Of a stretch of DNA of 64,000 nucleotides, positions 44,301 to 55,037 are shown in pieces. The notes under the pieces were generated by a model. That model saw only the letters and a list, made by a program, of their open reading frames with translations. It had not been told where the DNA came from and did no database searches. The translations under genes were made by a program, and so were the position numbers. Numbering within the stretch: the first letter of the stretch is position 1; every line of letters starts with the position of its first letter. Origin of the DNA: Bromus sterilis (taxonomy: Eukaryota; Streptophyta; Magnoliopsida; Poales; Poaceae). The stretch spans positions 219,945,501 to 220,009,500 of the forward strand of contig OX465596.1 of NCBI GenBank assembly GCA_950022295.1. Reading direction: 5' to 3'.

Positions 44301-45035
44301 TCACAGACAACAACAACTGAGATAATCTTAAGATAACTTGATCAACGTGTGTGTGCCTTGACTGCTTCTTCTTCGTTGGGATACGAAGAGGAGGACAAGG
44401 ATAGGATAGGTGTTATGTTTGCGTAGTAGTTGATAGCAAGACTTTTTGGAGGCGATTCCTCATCGAATGCTTGGCTTCTTACCTTACTCTCTAGATCGTT
44501 AGCCACTTCATAAATGCTAGTGCGGCAGCAACCTCACCACTTAGCCCTTCCTTACCGTAAACTACTAGTTATCCTAGAATGACGAGTGATGAAGTCCTTG
44601 CTGGGTCAGATGACCACTACAGTTGGATGCTGACTACCTCTGTACTCATGATACTACCCCCAAACTCTTTTCAGGGTTCTTGATCGACGACAGGTATGGT
44701 GATCGACGTTTCACATGGAGACTCGACGACGACTAGTTAGGCGGATCCCGGCGGAGGGCCTGGACCCGTGTGGTTATGGGATCGATGTTTTTCTCTTTGC
44801 CACTAGGCATTTGTTTGTAGTCTGTACTCAGACATGTATCTTCCGCTGTTGTATTTTATTTGAGGCAGTTATATGCTGATTGTATGAGATGTTGTATCCT
44901 GTATCTGTAATGTTGTGATATCATGTTGGAAATCCGGGGCATATGGCTTTGTCATATGTCGCGCTGGGTCCGATATGTGCTTCGTCCCCGGATCTAGGTG
45001 GAAATACTTAGATCTGGAACAGTACCGCATATCGG
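41360..45035 (+). repeat. E 3' LTR, missing last bases
   Basis: Homologous throughout to 37106-40750. It has an extra short GC insertion in the leader (near 42243-42262). It breaks after ATATCGG at 45035, where Tat sequence begins. Confidence 0.9.
41827..41835 (+). promoter_or_regulatory. TATA box of E 3' LTR
   Basis: CTATATAAA, same LTR position as 37573-37581. Confidence 0.7.
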
Positions 45036-45484
45036 ACGCGTTAAGGCTGTATTTGCTGAGACCAACGGCATTGATCATGTAAGCTCTGCAGTGGCATGGA
45101 CTTTGCTTCACACCGGTTGTATCCAAGTTCATGTCGAGGGACACAGAATCGATTGGGTTGTTGAGGTGTTTGCCGCTAGCTCTATTTACCAAGGCTCGAC
45201 CAGTCGAGAACCTTGGGCCTTTCCATCTTAGCATCTCTCGAAACAAAACTATCTTTTATGGATAACAGCCGAAGACTGGCGAGCAAATTGACACGCACAA
45301 CCGCAACTTGGTATGGGTTTGAGTCCCTGCGCGACTCTTCGAGTCCCCCGGGCACTCGTGGGCTACTAAAGGAGGGGTGTCCCCACAACTCCTGTGGATG
45401 AGGGTACCTGGTGCGTGTCAAGGCAGAAGGCCCACTGGAAGCTACGACAATCCCACGATTGTGCCACTCGAAGCACCAACGTAG
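45036..45484 (+). repeat. Short duplicate of Tat 3' region (matches 36096-36543)
   Basis: It follows the truncated E LTR and ends in mid-LTR of the Tat copy. It switches at a shared TAG (45482-45484) to sequence matching 34638 onward. It is closer to the 46945-47400 copy than to 36096-36543, sharing for example GAGCAAATTGACACG against GAGAAAATCGACACG. Confidence 0.88.
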
Positions 45485-45894
45485 CAGAGACAGTCACCCT
45501 CACACAGATTCAATCGACGACAAAACAGTCTCCAACCAGACTCCAAGAAAATCAAGGAAGAACTGTCAACTTGGAGCTGTACCCACAAGGGAGATCCGGA
45601 GCACCCTTGAAGCTGAAGCCAAGGGCCTCTCAAATTTAGTTCAGAAACAATGGGAGAAAAATAAAATGGAAGAGTAATACGATTACGTGTCCGGCTAAGA
45701 ATTCGCAGAAGAAAATCATAGCGCCAGACGCCGTCTTCCGTAGCTCCAATGGAAGGGACCATCGCAGCAGCACTGCGTTCCCGCCGAGAGGAACAAGGAG
45801 CGCATGAGCCACAACTGTATCGGCCTCGGCCTCGGCCGGCCACACCATGAGAAGAACCGGCAGAAGCTAAACGACCATGACGCTTTCGAGCCAT
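45442..45894 (-). pseudogene. Antisense ORF with B3-like domain, copy 2 (truncated)
   Basis: The ATG is at 45894 (MARKRHGR). The frame is open through the position where copy 1 has a stop and frameshift, and continues through the B3-like landmarks NRITLPFYF (about residues 71-79), PLWVQLQV (102-109), ESGWRLF (118-124) and LNLCEGDCLCY (128-138). After residue 138 the duplication junction at 45482-45484 replaces the natural C-terminus with about 14 unrelated residues, ending at 45442. Five or more substitutions separate it from copy 1. The normal C-terminus is present only in copy 1. Confidence 0.6.
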
Positions 45895-45957
45895 GTCAAA
45901 CAAAGTAGAGGAGAAAGGGATGGAAGAATAATATATGCAGCACGGCACAAATAACAA

Positions 45958-45976
45958 CATATATATATATATATAG
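45958..45976 (-). promoter_or_regulatory. TATA-like tract upstream of antisense ORF, copy 2
   Basis: An AT-dinucleotide run, longer than in copy 1, ending in TATAG on the plus strand, about 65 bases upstream of the ATG at 45894. Confidence 0.4.
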
Positions 45977-47289
45977 CCCAAAGATAGGGGCACACGAGGA
46001 AGATATCAAGAAATACAAATGGCGTCGCAATTAAATCAGGACCGGTACACGCAATGCTACGAATTCGAAGACAAGATGCCCTTTCGTATCAAGAAAACAC
46101 AATAGGAAGCATCAAATCATGCGCGTTTCCCATGCATGCCTTGGATATCCAACCGGCAGCAGCACCTTAGGGTGACAACACAATATCCAAGATATCATTA
46201 TGACCATAGAGAAGATACGACGATTCACAAGCTAGCTACCGTCATCAAGAACGTCATCAAGTGAATCATTACAACCTTCCCATCATGACAGTACGGATGG
46301 GACGATTTGAGACAATTCAGAGGCAAACCTATCACTGGAAAGATTCTCTAATTTTCGTATTTTTTATTTTTGTTCTCCAAATTCCTGACTACATCAAAAA
46401 TTTACTCCCATCGGGAGCTCCTGATGATCGCGGAATCAGAACACAGATAGTATGGGCCAAAGCCTTGAGGGTGCGCATCCCCCCTCCAACAAGAGAAAAT
46501 GCATCAACAGATTTTGGGGGCTCCCTCACCCAGAAGATGACGAAGTGCTTGAGAGGATACTCGCACTAAAAAGAAAGGCTCGAATGGCGCGCAGAAGGAA
46601 AATCCACCAAAGACCCTGAATGCCCTACGGGTGCTTATACTACTAACCCACTTGACGATTCTCCGAGTGGGTGCATCTTTTATCCTCGCCTGAGCTCGCA
46701 AACGCTCCGTGAGTGAATGCTATTAGTCGACTTGATCGTTCTCCAAGTTGGTGCATTCTATTTGGGCACAAAGCCTTTATAAAAAAATCCTGGGATGCGA
46801 CACACTGCACACCAGATGTCGCGCAAGCTCGCGCGTAGGTAATACCCCGCCCCGCTGCGCAGTCGGCCGGGACAGGACTTTCCACGACGTGACTTCAATC
46901 CCGATGGTTCCGTGCGTGGTGCATGAGGAAAGTTGAGCCGATAACAGACGCGTTAAGGCTGTATTTGTTGAGACCAACGGCATTGATCATGTAAGCTCTG
47001 CAGTGCCATGGACTTTGCTTCACACCGGTTTTATCCAAGTTCATGTCGAGGGACACAGAATCGATTGGGTTGTTGAGGTGTTTGCCGCTAGCTATATTTA
47101 CCAAGGCTCGACCAGTCGAGAACCTTGGGCCTTTCCATCTTAGCATCCCTCGAAACAAAACTATCTTTTATGGATAACAGCCGACGACTGGCGAGCAAAT
47201 TGACACGCACAACCGCAACTTGGTATGGGTTTGAGTCCCTGCGCGACTCTTCGAGTCCCCCGGGCACTCGTGGGCTACTAAAGGAGGGG

Positions 47290-47767
47290 TGTCCCCACAA
47301 CTCCTGTGGATGAGGGTACCTGGTGCGTGTCAAGGCAGAAGGCCCACTGGAAGCTACGACAATCCCACGATTGTGCCACTCGAAGCACCAACGTAGGAGT
47401 CTTTGGCGTTATGGAACCCACGACTTGGCATCGAATACTAAAGCATAGATTAGGCAACTGCTATTGTAAACCTAGATGGACTCCTTGCAACCCAGCCTAG
47501 TATATAAAGGCTGGGAGAGGGGGCGTCTAGGGCATCCAATCTCATAGCAACACCTCCGGTCCCGAGAATCTCGCCTCGACCGCCACTGTAACCGCCTCCA
47601 TCATAATACAAAAGAGAAGGAAGTAGGGATTTCACCGATCGAGGGCTCTGTCCCTGGGTAAATCTGTGTCTCCTGTTAGCCTAAGAGTATCGCCAACCTG
47701 CACCTTCTCTCTATGATCTAAACCCAGGGTACCTTAGAATGGGATTTGTCGAGGCTGGTCCTCGTCA
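47290..47767 (+). repeat. Probable Tat LTR, copy 2
   Basis: Duplicate of 36438-36915. TATA box at 47501-47508. Confidence 0.55.
47501..47508 (+). promoter_or_regulatory. TATA box of Tat LTR, copy 2
   Basis: TATATAAA, same context as 36649-36656. Confidence 0.65.
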
Positions 47768-47937
47768 ACGCTCCTCCTCGCCGCCACCATCGCTCCCTCG
47801 ACGCTGCTTGTCCTCACCCTCTCCCTTGACGCCGGCCGCCAGCAACCCTACGGCGCGTCGCCGCCTCCAACCCTAGGGCGTCCCCTGCCGGCCACCTCGC
47901 CGCCGGCCCTCCTTGCCCTCTGCGTCATCCGTGCCCG

Positions 47938-48422
47938 GTGAGCTCCCCCTACCATCCCCGCTCTCCCTGATCCCCATGGCCATAGTTGTTGGTTAAGCAA
48001 TGTGACAGTGGGGTGAAAATTGTTAGTTCTTAGTTGTTAGTTAAGCAAATTGAGGGGTGAGAATTGTTAGTTAAGCAAATTGAGAGTTGTAATGTGACAA
48101 TGGAGGATATGTACTTAGCATTTTAATTAAGCAAACTAGGGCAAAGATCAAACATATATAGCATCTGTCCATAGCATTTTAATTAAGAAAATTAGGGCAT
48201 AGATCAAACATATCATCCGTCCTTTTGGGGCAATGATTTTTTTGTGAAAACATATATATGCTTCATATAATTTTTTTGTTATATAGAAAACGAGTTCTTT
48301 TGTGCTATATATGCTTCAGCTCATGTATGCGTTCTTATTTGTTAATTCCAAATGAGGAGCAACATAATATTTATTTTTATTTTTCTGTGGCCATTGTGCC
48401 TTTACAAAAATTATGTTTGCAG
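47938..48422 (+). other. Possible leader intron of CACTA gene
   Basis: Donor-like CCCG|GTGAGC at 47938 and acceptor-like TATGTTTGCAG at 48422 bracket A/T-rich sequence with repeated TTAATTAAG words. Confidence 0.4.
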
Positions 48423-48835
48423 GGATACGAGTGGCCTATTTTTTTCCGGAATGTTGATTCATTTCCGTTTTGGAAAATTCCAAGCGCTCGACATGTCCAT
48501 TTTTTTTAGCAAAGGTCATGCCACAAAAATTCGTGGATTTCGGCATGACTTGTGCTAGAAAAGTAGGACATCTCGAGTTCCCGGGATTTGCCGCAATGGG
48601 AATTAAACGACCTTCCAGCAAAACATAGGCCATTTTGTAAATGTTATTATTACTTTCTCATTTGGTTCTACAAATTAAACCGCCAAATTGAAGTCGGCCC
48701 TATTCAGCAACCCATCGAACAACCTCAAGAATTTTTCGACTATATAACTAGTCAGGACTCTGGGTCGCAGGCCCAACAACCCCTTCGCATCACGGAGCGT
48801 GCTGCTGATAGCGACAACACAGAGGGGGAAACACC

Positions 48836-50931
48836 ATGACCACCAACACAGATGGTGCCAACCAGACCACAGATGGGGCTATCCAAGGGTCTAGGACCAA
48901 GAGGAAGCAGAAACCCCGGCCCCCAAACAAGCTCCGTGTCGGAAGACTTGATATCCACGAGGTGCACCCTGGCACCTTCGACATCGTAAGGCCGCCGGAG
49001 GTGTCGGCATGCTACGGAAACAACGTGGCGTGCATCCTTCGCGAGACCGTCAATATCAACCAGACAAACATTAGAGAAGTACCTGGAGGAGCTTTGGAGA
49101 ACTACCAGCTACAGAAGATTCATGCGAGATTCAAGTTCCCCGGCCGAAATGAAGAATTCCTTCCGTGGAAAGATGATAATATGCCGGGGATAAATGCAAA
49201 ATCCCTCAAGAATTGTAGCAAATCCTTGAGCAATTGGAAACATATGGTGAAAGTAGAGATTGCTAAAGAAGGTTCACGTACGAGACGATCAAGACTCACT
49301 TTCCATCTATAAAGGAAGAAAACTACGAAAAATTCAAGACTCATTGCGAAGACCCTGAAACCCATGCGAGGTCGCAATATTTCAAGGGTCTTCAGAAGAA
49401 GAACGTCGGGGTCCCACGCCTCGGAATCAGTGGTTACACCGGGAAGAGGCAAGTGTGGGATAAGGAGGACATGACACATCCGGATGGTCCGTGGGAGCCA
49501 AACCCCTGGGAGGAGTTCGAGGATCCGCTGGCACGTGACTACATTAGTGCCCGGTACACAAGAGACCTGATAACCGAGGAATGGACCACGGACACCCCGA
49601 CTAGGAATGTCATAAGAGAAATGGTAAGCAGAAAAGAAGGCTCAACATAGTGATCCTTGACGATGTGCACAAGGCGGTCGAGTCAGCCACGCGGAAGGCC
49701 AGAGAAGAGGTCCTGGCTGAGGCGGAACAGAACAGGGCTAACCTGGTCATGACAGCCGTAGCTGCGGCCAGAGAAGAGTCCAGAGAAGAGCTTAAATCTA
49801 CCTTTTCTTCCTTGGTGTCGGGTATGCAGAAGTTGACGAAAGAAAATACCAACACAGATCATTTTCCCCTTCCTAGCTTCATCGGGAGCAACTGGGTGAA
49901 CACCGTTATCGCACCCGGACATGAAACCAGGCACGAACTCGTCCCACCAGACACTGTCGCTCATAGCAGCCCCTCTTGTGGCTCTGGCATGGCCCACGGG
50001 GCTTCAACATTAGCTAAGCTCGAAGCTACCAAGGTAACTATGCGTCTCGCGCTCATCAACATATTCAATTTTCCATTTCTTTGACATTCAAATCTCTGAT
50101 GTCGCACATGTCTTCACAGGGCGACGAAACTCCATGCAGCCTCCTATTGAACATCGGCGGCTAGGTACTTCATGTTCCGAAGGCATCACTCATGAATCCA
50201 TTGGACCGGGAGTTGCACTACATTTGCATGCCCGACACCGTCTTCAAAGTTACCTTGTCTCGTTTGCGGTCAAACGAGTACTCTAAGTTGCCTCTTACCG
50301 TTACTAGTGGGGGAGAAGAACAACTGCAGAACTTGGAGGATCCAAGGGTTGGATGACAATGTGGCCGAAGGAGCTTATCCGCGTGGAGCCTACCGGTGCA
50401 ATACCGACCCAAGGTAAAGACACTTTTACTCCACCTATGGAGTTCCCATCCTTTGGCTTGGGCGACCATCGCAGCGAACGTGAAGAAGGTCAAACAGTCC
50501 TGGTGGCTCATCATGCTGCCCCCGTGGATCCATCACCTGATAACATGGAATATGTGAACCCTGACCAATGCCTCAACCTCAACCATACCTATGATGACGC
50601 TCAACCTAATGATGATTTTGAGCTCAACCTTGAGGATATGGATCTTGAAATGCCCGACAAAACCCAAAAGGAACATGCTAGACTTCAGTGCAAGAAGTCT
50701 TTGTTCAGAAAATGCTCCCTGGAAGACACGCCTCCTGATGCCTACACCCAGGACAAAGCAGCCGAGCAGCCACCAAACATACTAATCCCGAACACAATGC
50801 TAACGGGCATCTGTGCGGGTTTTGCTGAAACACAACCTAGGCCTGGGAAAAAGAAGAAGCCGAAGCATAGGAAGAGAGGGAAGAAAGGCGCTAATGCTAC
50901 TTCCATGAGCCGCCCGCCACCGGTGATCTGG
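48836..50931 (+). pseudogene. CACTA TNP1/Transposase_24-like protein gene, broken
   Basis: The first frame (48836-49274) starts MTTNTDGANQ, with a basic Pro/Lys-rich stretch. After a one-base shift near 49275 it continues (to about 49650) as TYETIKTHFPSI...GVPRLGISGYTGKRQVW, close in pattern to the plant Ptta/En-Spm family (Transposase_24) GSRGYxGK segment. A third frame (49650-50033) gives an Ala/Glu-rich coiled coil. A good 86-bp intron follows (donor AAG|GTAACT at 50034, acceptor TTCACAG at 50119). Exon 2 has TPCSLLLNIGG then a stop (50162-50164); it reaches WPKELIRVEPTGAIPTQ after another shift near 50354 and ends in Lys-rich sequence (to about 50900). In CACTA elements this type of protein is thought to assist transposition by binding the ends. 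Several lesions make it a pseudogene. Confidence 0.6.
50927..50931. repeat. Presumed left target site of T
   Basis: TCTGG directly left of the LTR. The matching right copy would lie just beyond the window, so it is untested. Confidence 0.4.
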
Positions 50932-53900
50932 TGTCGGGATCCAGGGTTAGCGTATGCAAGCCTCGCTACAACACAATCATATGGAGAGCCGAGAACCGTA
51001 CCCACTTGTCTAAGCAGACAAGGCCAAGAACAGAACGTTCTCGGAAAGCATCGAACGTGAGGGCATCCCATTCAGGCCGGATGATCCACTGAGATGGGTC
51101 CTCATCGTCCGCACACAAGTCTAATTGATATGGGTGGTGAACTCCCATACTCATAGACAAGTCGCCTCAACCATACTATCGATTGTATTATAACCCTTAC
51201 ATAGACTTACTCCAGCCCGATCACTTAGTCGGGGTCTAGGGCGTGCTCGATCATACATCAAAGTGTGCACGAGACAGAGTCTCGAACAATCGCATCGCGA
51301 TGCCCCAAGCTGCGCACATATAAGGGCCACTTGGTGTATAAAAGACCGCCAGCCAGATCACAACTAAGGTCTCGAAAACCCATACTAAGACATGCATGTT
51401 ATAAACATACACGCAGCACACATGTCTAGTATGAACAGCAGGTATCATTGCAATTCTCTACAATGTATACATCTTTATTAAACTCTTACAGAGTGCACAC
51501 AGAGATCACAAGCATGTGATCCAACATTACAACAGACAAGCGGAAGCAAGTAGGTCTGAGTACAGACAAGTTTAACAAATGGCTTAGACAAGCCTTATCT
51601 AAAAACAAGCCATCCACGAGAGAACCAGTCGTCTGACTGGGACTACACTAGCTTGGTCTTGGTCTGAGTCTTCATTCTTCGAGCTTTAGGTAGGAGCCAC
51701 CATCGGGGTCGGTGGGTTCATCTAAAACATAGATTAAGCAAACGTGAGTACAAAATCGTACTCAACAAGACTTACATAGGAGCTATACTACTCATGCACA
51801 TGTATCAAGGTAAAGGGAGGTGGGGTTTCACTTGCAGAAGTGCCAGCTTTGACTTGGCTAGTCCTGAACTACGAGTACCAGAATTGAGGTAAGAAGCGTA
51901 AATGAGTCCACCACATCTCTTCAACCAATTACACCACTATGGTTACTTCCTCGACTTCCCCACGAGAAGCACACCATAGCACTCACGCTTATCTTGCGAG
52001 TTTTAGAAGTATCCAGTTCAAGTTGTCTAATAATCGAGCTAAGCTTTCCAAGCAGTCCTTAACCGCGGACGCGGCTATTCGAATAGTTTTGTTAACCCTG
52101 CAGGGGTGTACCGCTACACACACACACTCATCAGTTACCGCCTGGGAGTGGGACCCTTCAAGCGGGTACCGGTGAGGATGTTGCCACGACACTTCGCCCA
52201 CAGCTCCGTTCTAGTCCAAAGAGTCGCCTATCTGAGGGGGATCCGTATGGAAGTCCGGCCGAGGTTCCAGTACAGCCTCAAACGATGTGTGCAGGGTCCC
52301 AAGCCGGTCTTGAAAATCCGTTCATCCACTTCGCAGACCGTGCCACAGTCCTACCAGAACTCAAAACTAATGCGACTCCTGGGGTTCGAATGGGGTGAGG
52401 TACTAGGTCGAGAGGGGTCAGTGAGCCCAATGTGTGGTTGTACTCTTCTTCTTGGATCACCACACAAGAACTCGGGCTTAAGGCGGTGTTCAACGAGAAA
52501 ACCCACTATGTACTCCTACACAGCCTCTCATCGTTCACCTTGTATTAGGGTAGATTCACCAACACATTTCACTTTCATCAACACCATGTTTATCATCATC
52601 CCAACTCACATCAAAAGCAACCTCATTGTATCACTAAGCATGCAATAAGAAGTAACAGTTGCAGGGGCCACATGATATCAACCAACTCCTACATCTGCTA
52701 GGATTGTGGTTTTCTTACTACTGTGACAAGATGATAGGTCATGCAAAGGATACGGGTTCAACTATGCGGTAGAAACGTTATTATGGTGATCATCCTAAAC
52801 AATGCATAAGCGAGACATGAGAGGAAAGTGGGATTTTTTCGACATGATCAATGGGGGTTTGCTTGCCTTGCTGACAAGGTTTCGATAACGGTGTCTTCAA
52901 CGAAGGGGGCAGGCTCCTGCTCCGGTTCCACCTCTACTCGACAAACAACAAACAAGGAAGCAATATAAATACAATGCACAAACACATGGTTGAAGGTTGA
53001 AACTTGATGTATATGTTTCTGATGTGTTTGGGCAATTCCATTTAAATGGAGTATATTGCAAATTCAAACTCCAATTTGAATTCAAACTTAGTCAAGTTAC
53101 ATGTGACATTGTTTGATCAATTTGAATCATTTTTCAAATGTGTATGATATGCCTCTGATGTGTGGTTGAAATGTAACAAGTTTCCATGTTCCAAGTTGCA
53201 AAATCATTTGAATTAAATTTGAATAAATTCCAAATAAATCAAATGACATATGCTACTGGTCCCAATTTAAATTCCACTCAAAAAAAGTTGAAAGTTGGAT
53301 ATTTGGATAGGTTATTTTCTCCTGATCATTTTTCATATATTATTTGTCCAATTTGGGGTTGATATGAATTTTCTATGAATTTCCAAAGTTTGGGCTATTT
53401 TCTGGATTTTCTGGAATTTCTTTAATTCTTTTCAATTTCTGGAAAAGTCTTTATTGCGTCAGCATGACTTCATGCTGGCGTCAGGGGGGGGGGGGCTGAC
53501 AGGTGGGCCAGGGTTGTCAGTGGGAGGGTTAAATTAACCCGGTTAGTTAAACTAACCAGGGGGTTAGTTAGTGGCCTTGGGCCCACGGGTCAGTGTCACT
53601 AGGGGGGATTAGTGCTTAACTAAGCACGGGTTCAGGCTAACCCACCGGCGGCTTGACGCCGGTGGCCTGGCCACGGCGGCGCACACGGGGACGGCGGCAC
53701 AATCGACCAAATCGAACGGGGAGAGCTGCGTTGGGATCCTGGGGTCGTCGCGCGTCCACTGGAGGTTGCAGCATGAGCGGGGGGGGGGGGGGGGTGACGG
53801 AGGCGACGGTAGGGACCTCGTCGGCGGCAACCGTGATATGGCGACGACGAAGACGGCGCTGTAGTGGCCCAACTCGAGCGTGCGCTAGTGCAAAAGAACC

Positions 53901-55000
53901 AAGTGGACCTCAGGAGCACGATGGGAAGGCCGGGATGGACGAAAGAGCACGGGAGCGAGCTTAACGTCGTCCATGGCGGCGAGCTCGCTCGGCTCCAATG
54001 GCGGACGTCGCTAGAGGACGCAAACGAGGGCGTACCCAGAAGGTTTTCGAACTACAGCTCACCAGAAACTCGACTAGGGTAGCAGCTCGGTCGGGGAGGG
54101 CTCGACGGCGGAGTAATTGGACCGTGACGCACGGCGCCCGGAGCGGAAGACGATGAAGCGCACGTCGGCTACAAGGCATCCCGGGGCGATTCCTTCTGCG
54201 ACTTGGCGTAGACGACGACAGCGAAGACGATGGACACGTTCTCGGCGGCTATCTCGAGCTCGGGCTACGAGTTTCCATGGCCATGGCCGGAGATGCCCTC
54301 GGGAGTCTTCGCGGGAGAGCTAGGGAGAGACGCAGAGGGGTTGGGAGGAGGGGGAAAGGACATGCGGCTCGTCCAGCAGCGGCGTGGCGCATCTAGGAGC
54401 TTCGGGAGGGCAGGTGGAGGCTGGGGAGAGCAAGGCGTGCTCGGCTGGCTCGGTGGCATTCCATCGAGCAGCTTGGAGGCGCGGGGAGGTAGAAGACAAG
54501 GGAGGAGTCCAGGTGGGCTGGACTGGGCCAGAAGAGGTGGGCCTTGCCTAGGCGCCAGGTAAGTTTGTTGTTCTTTTCTTTTCTGTCTTTTGTTTTGTCT
54601 TGCTAAAAAAAATAGCTAGACATTTTCTAAAATGCTGCAAATTTTATGTGGCCTCACAATAAATTAGGTTAGCCACTTATAAAATTTGAACACTTTTAAA
54701 ATTCAAATAATTTGAACTTTAAATCAAATAGGGGTTTAAATTTAAATCCATGCTCCTGTTTGAATATTTGAAAACTCCATGAGTATGGGGTGGTTCCCAC
54801 ATCACTTGATATGTGATCATATTCATTTATAGGACTTTTCAGAAATACAAAACGAATTTTTGGAGAAACTTTTTATCTGGCCTTTTGAATTAATTCATCT
54901 GGGGGGTGTTCTCTCTCCCATTTTGATTTCTTTTGAAATTTTTATCATGATGCAAAGGCCTAAGCTTACCCTAGCACATACCTAACTTGGGGTTGTGACA
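50932..55000 (-). repeat. T 3' LTR (4069 bp)
   Basis: TGTCGGGATCC (50932) to GGGGTTGTGACA (55000) on the plus strand. It has the conserved block near 52055-52120, a palindrome cluster at 53460-53557, a long G run near 53780-53797, and a GC-rich leader region (53640-54560) flanked by a GGCGCCAGGTAAGT sequence. Open frames inside are not supported as genes. Confidence 0.92.
53460..53557. repeat. Palindrome cluster in T 3' LTR
   Basis: Three perfect inverted repeats: CAGCATGA-CT-TCATGCTG (53460-53477), GGGTTAAATTAACCC (53526-53540) and GGTTAGTTAAACTAACC (53541-53557). The same trio is present at 62454-62551 in the 5' LTR. Confidence 0.85.
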
Positions 55001-55016
55001 ACTCGCCCCCACTCAA
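55001..55016 (-). promoter_or_regulatory. Polypurine tract of T
   Basis: The minus strand reads TGAGTGGGGGCGAGT, adjoining the 3' LTR start at 55000. It overlaps the last pol codons. Confidence 0.7.
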
Positions 55017-55018
55017 AA

Positions 55019-55037
55019 GAATCTCGTCCCGAGATTC
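55019..55037 (-). repeat. Hairpin next to PPT in T
   Basis: GAATCTCG/CGAGATTC with a 3-nt loop, 18 bp from the LTR. It encodes ESRDEI in pol and corresponds to the non-coding hairpins of Q1, Q3 and E. Confidence 0.75.

Larger units (their letters stand above)
37106..45035 (+). mobile_element. E: Q-family element with both LTRs, plus strand
   Basis: 5' LTR 37106-40758, core 40759-41359, 3' LTR 41360-45035. The LTRs are very similar (by eye a few differences per 200 bp). The 3' LTR lacks its last ~8 bases (GCCTTACA) and fuses at CGG to Tat sequence homologous to 36096. No coding domain in any frame. This copy defines the family: 3.65-kb LTRs around a 601-bp core. Confidence 0.9.
45485..47957 (+). 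repeat. Long duplicate of Tat 3' region plus CACTA leader (matches 34641-37105)
   Basis: About 2.47 kb colinear with 34641-37105 with occasional substitutions and small indels. It includes the antisense ORF, the Tat LTR (47290-47767) and the CACTA leader. Unlike copy 1 it continues past CATCC without element E, so it is the unoccupied version of the E target site. Confidence 0.92.
47768..50931 (+). mobile_element. CACTA (En/Spm-like) transposon fragment
   Basis: GC-rich leader (47768-47937), probable leader intron (47938-48422), then coding sequence of the second CACTA protein type (48836-50931), cut by element T at 50931/50932. The left side is cut by the Tat element. No CACTA terminus or main transposase is in the window. 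47958-48835 holds intron, A/T-rich sequence and short leader exon candidates, but no separate gene. Confidence 0.6.

Noticed and set aside
37101..45040. E as a tandem pair of solo LTRs
   Set aside because: A PBS, a 601-bp core of the same size as in Q3, and a conserved hairpin lie between the LTRs in the order expected of one element.
53609..54562. Open frames in the T LTR GC-rich region, repeated at 62604-63552
   Set aside because: Their presence in both LTRs only reflects LTR duplication; there are no domains, and G-run length differences shift the frames.
54550..54570. GGCGCCAGGTAAGT as a splice donor of the T transcript
   Set aside because: It lies on the plus strand, while T is transcribed from the minus strand. 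Without RNA evidence it cannot be called.
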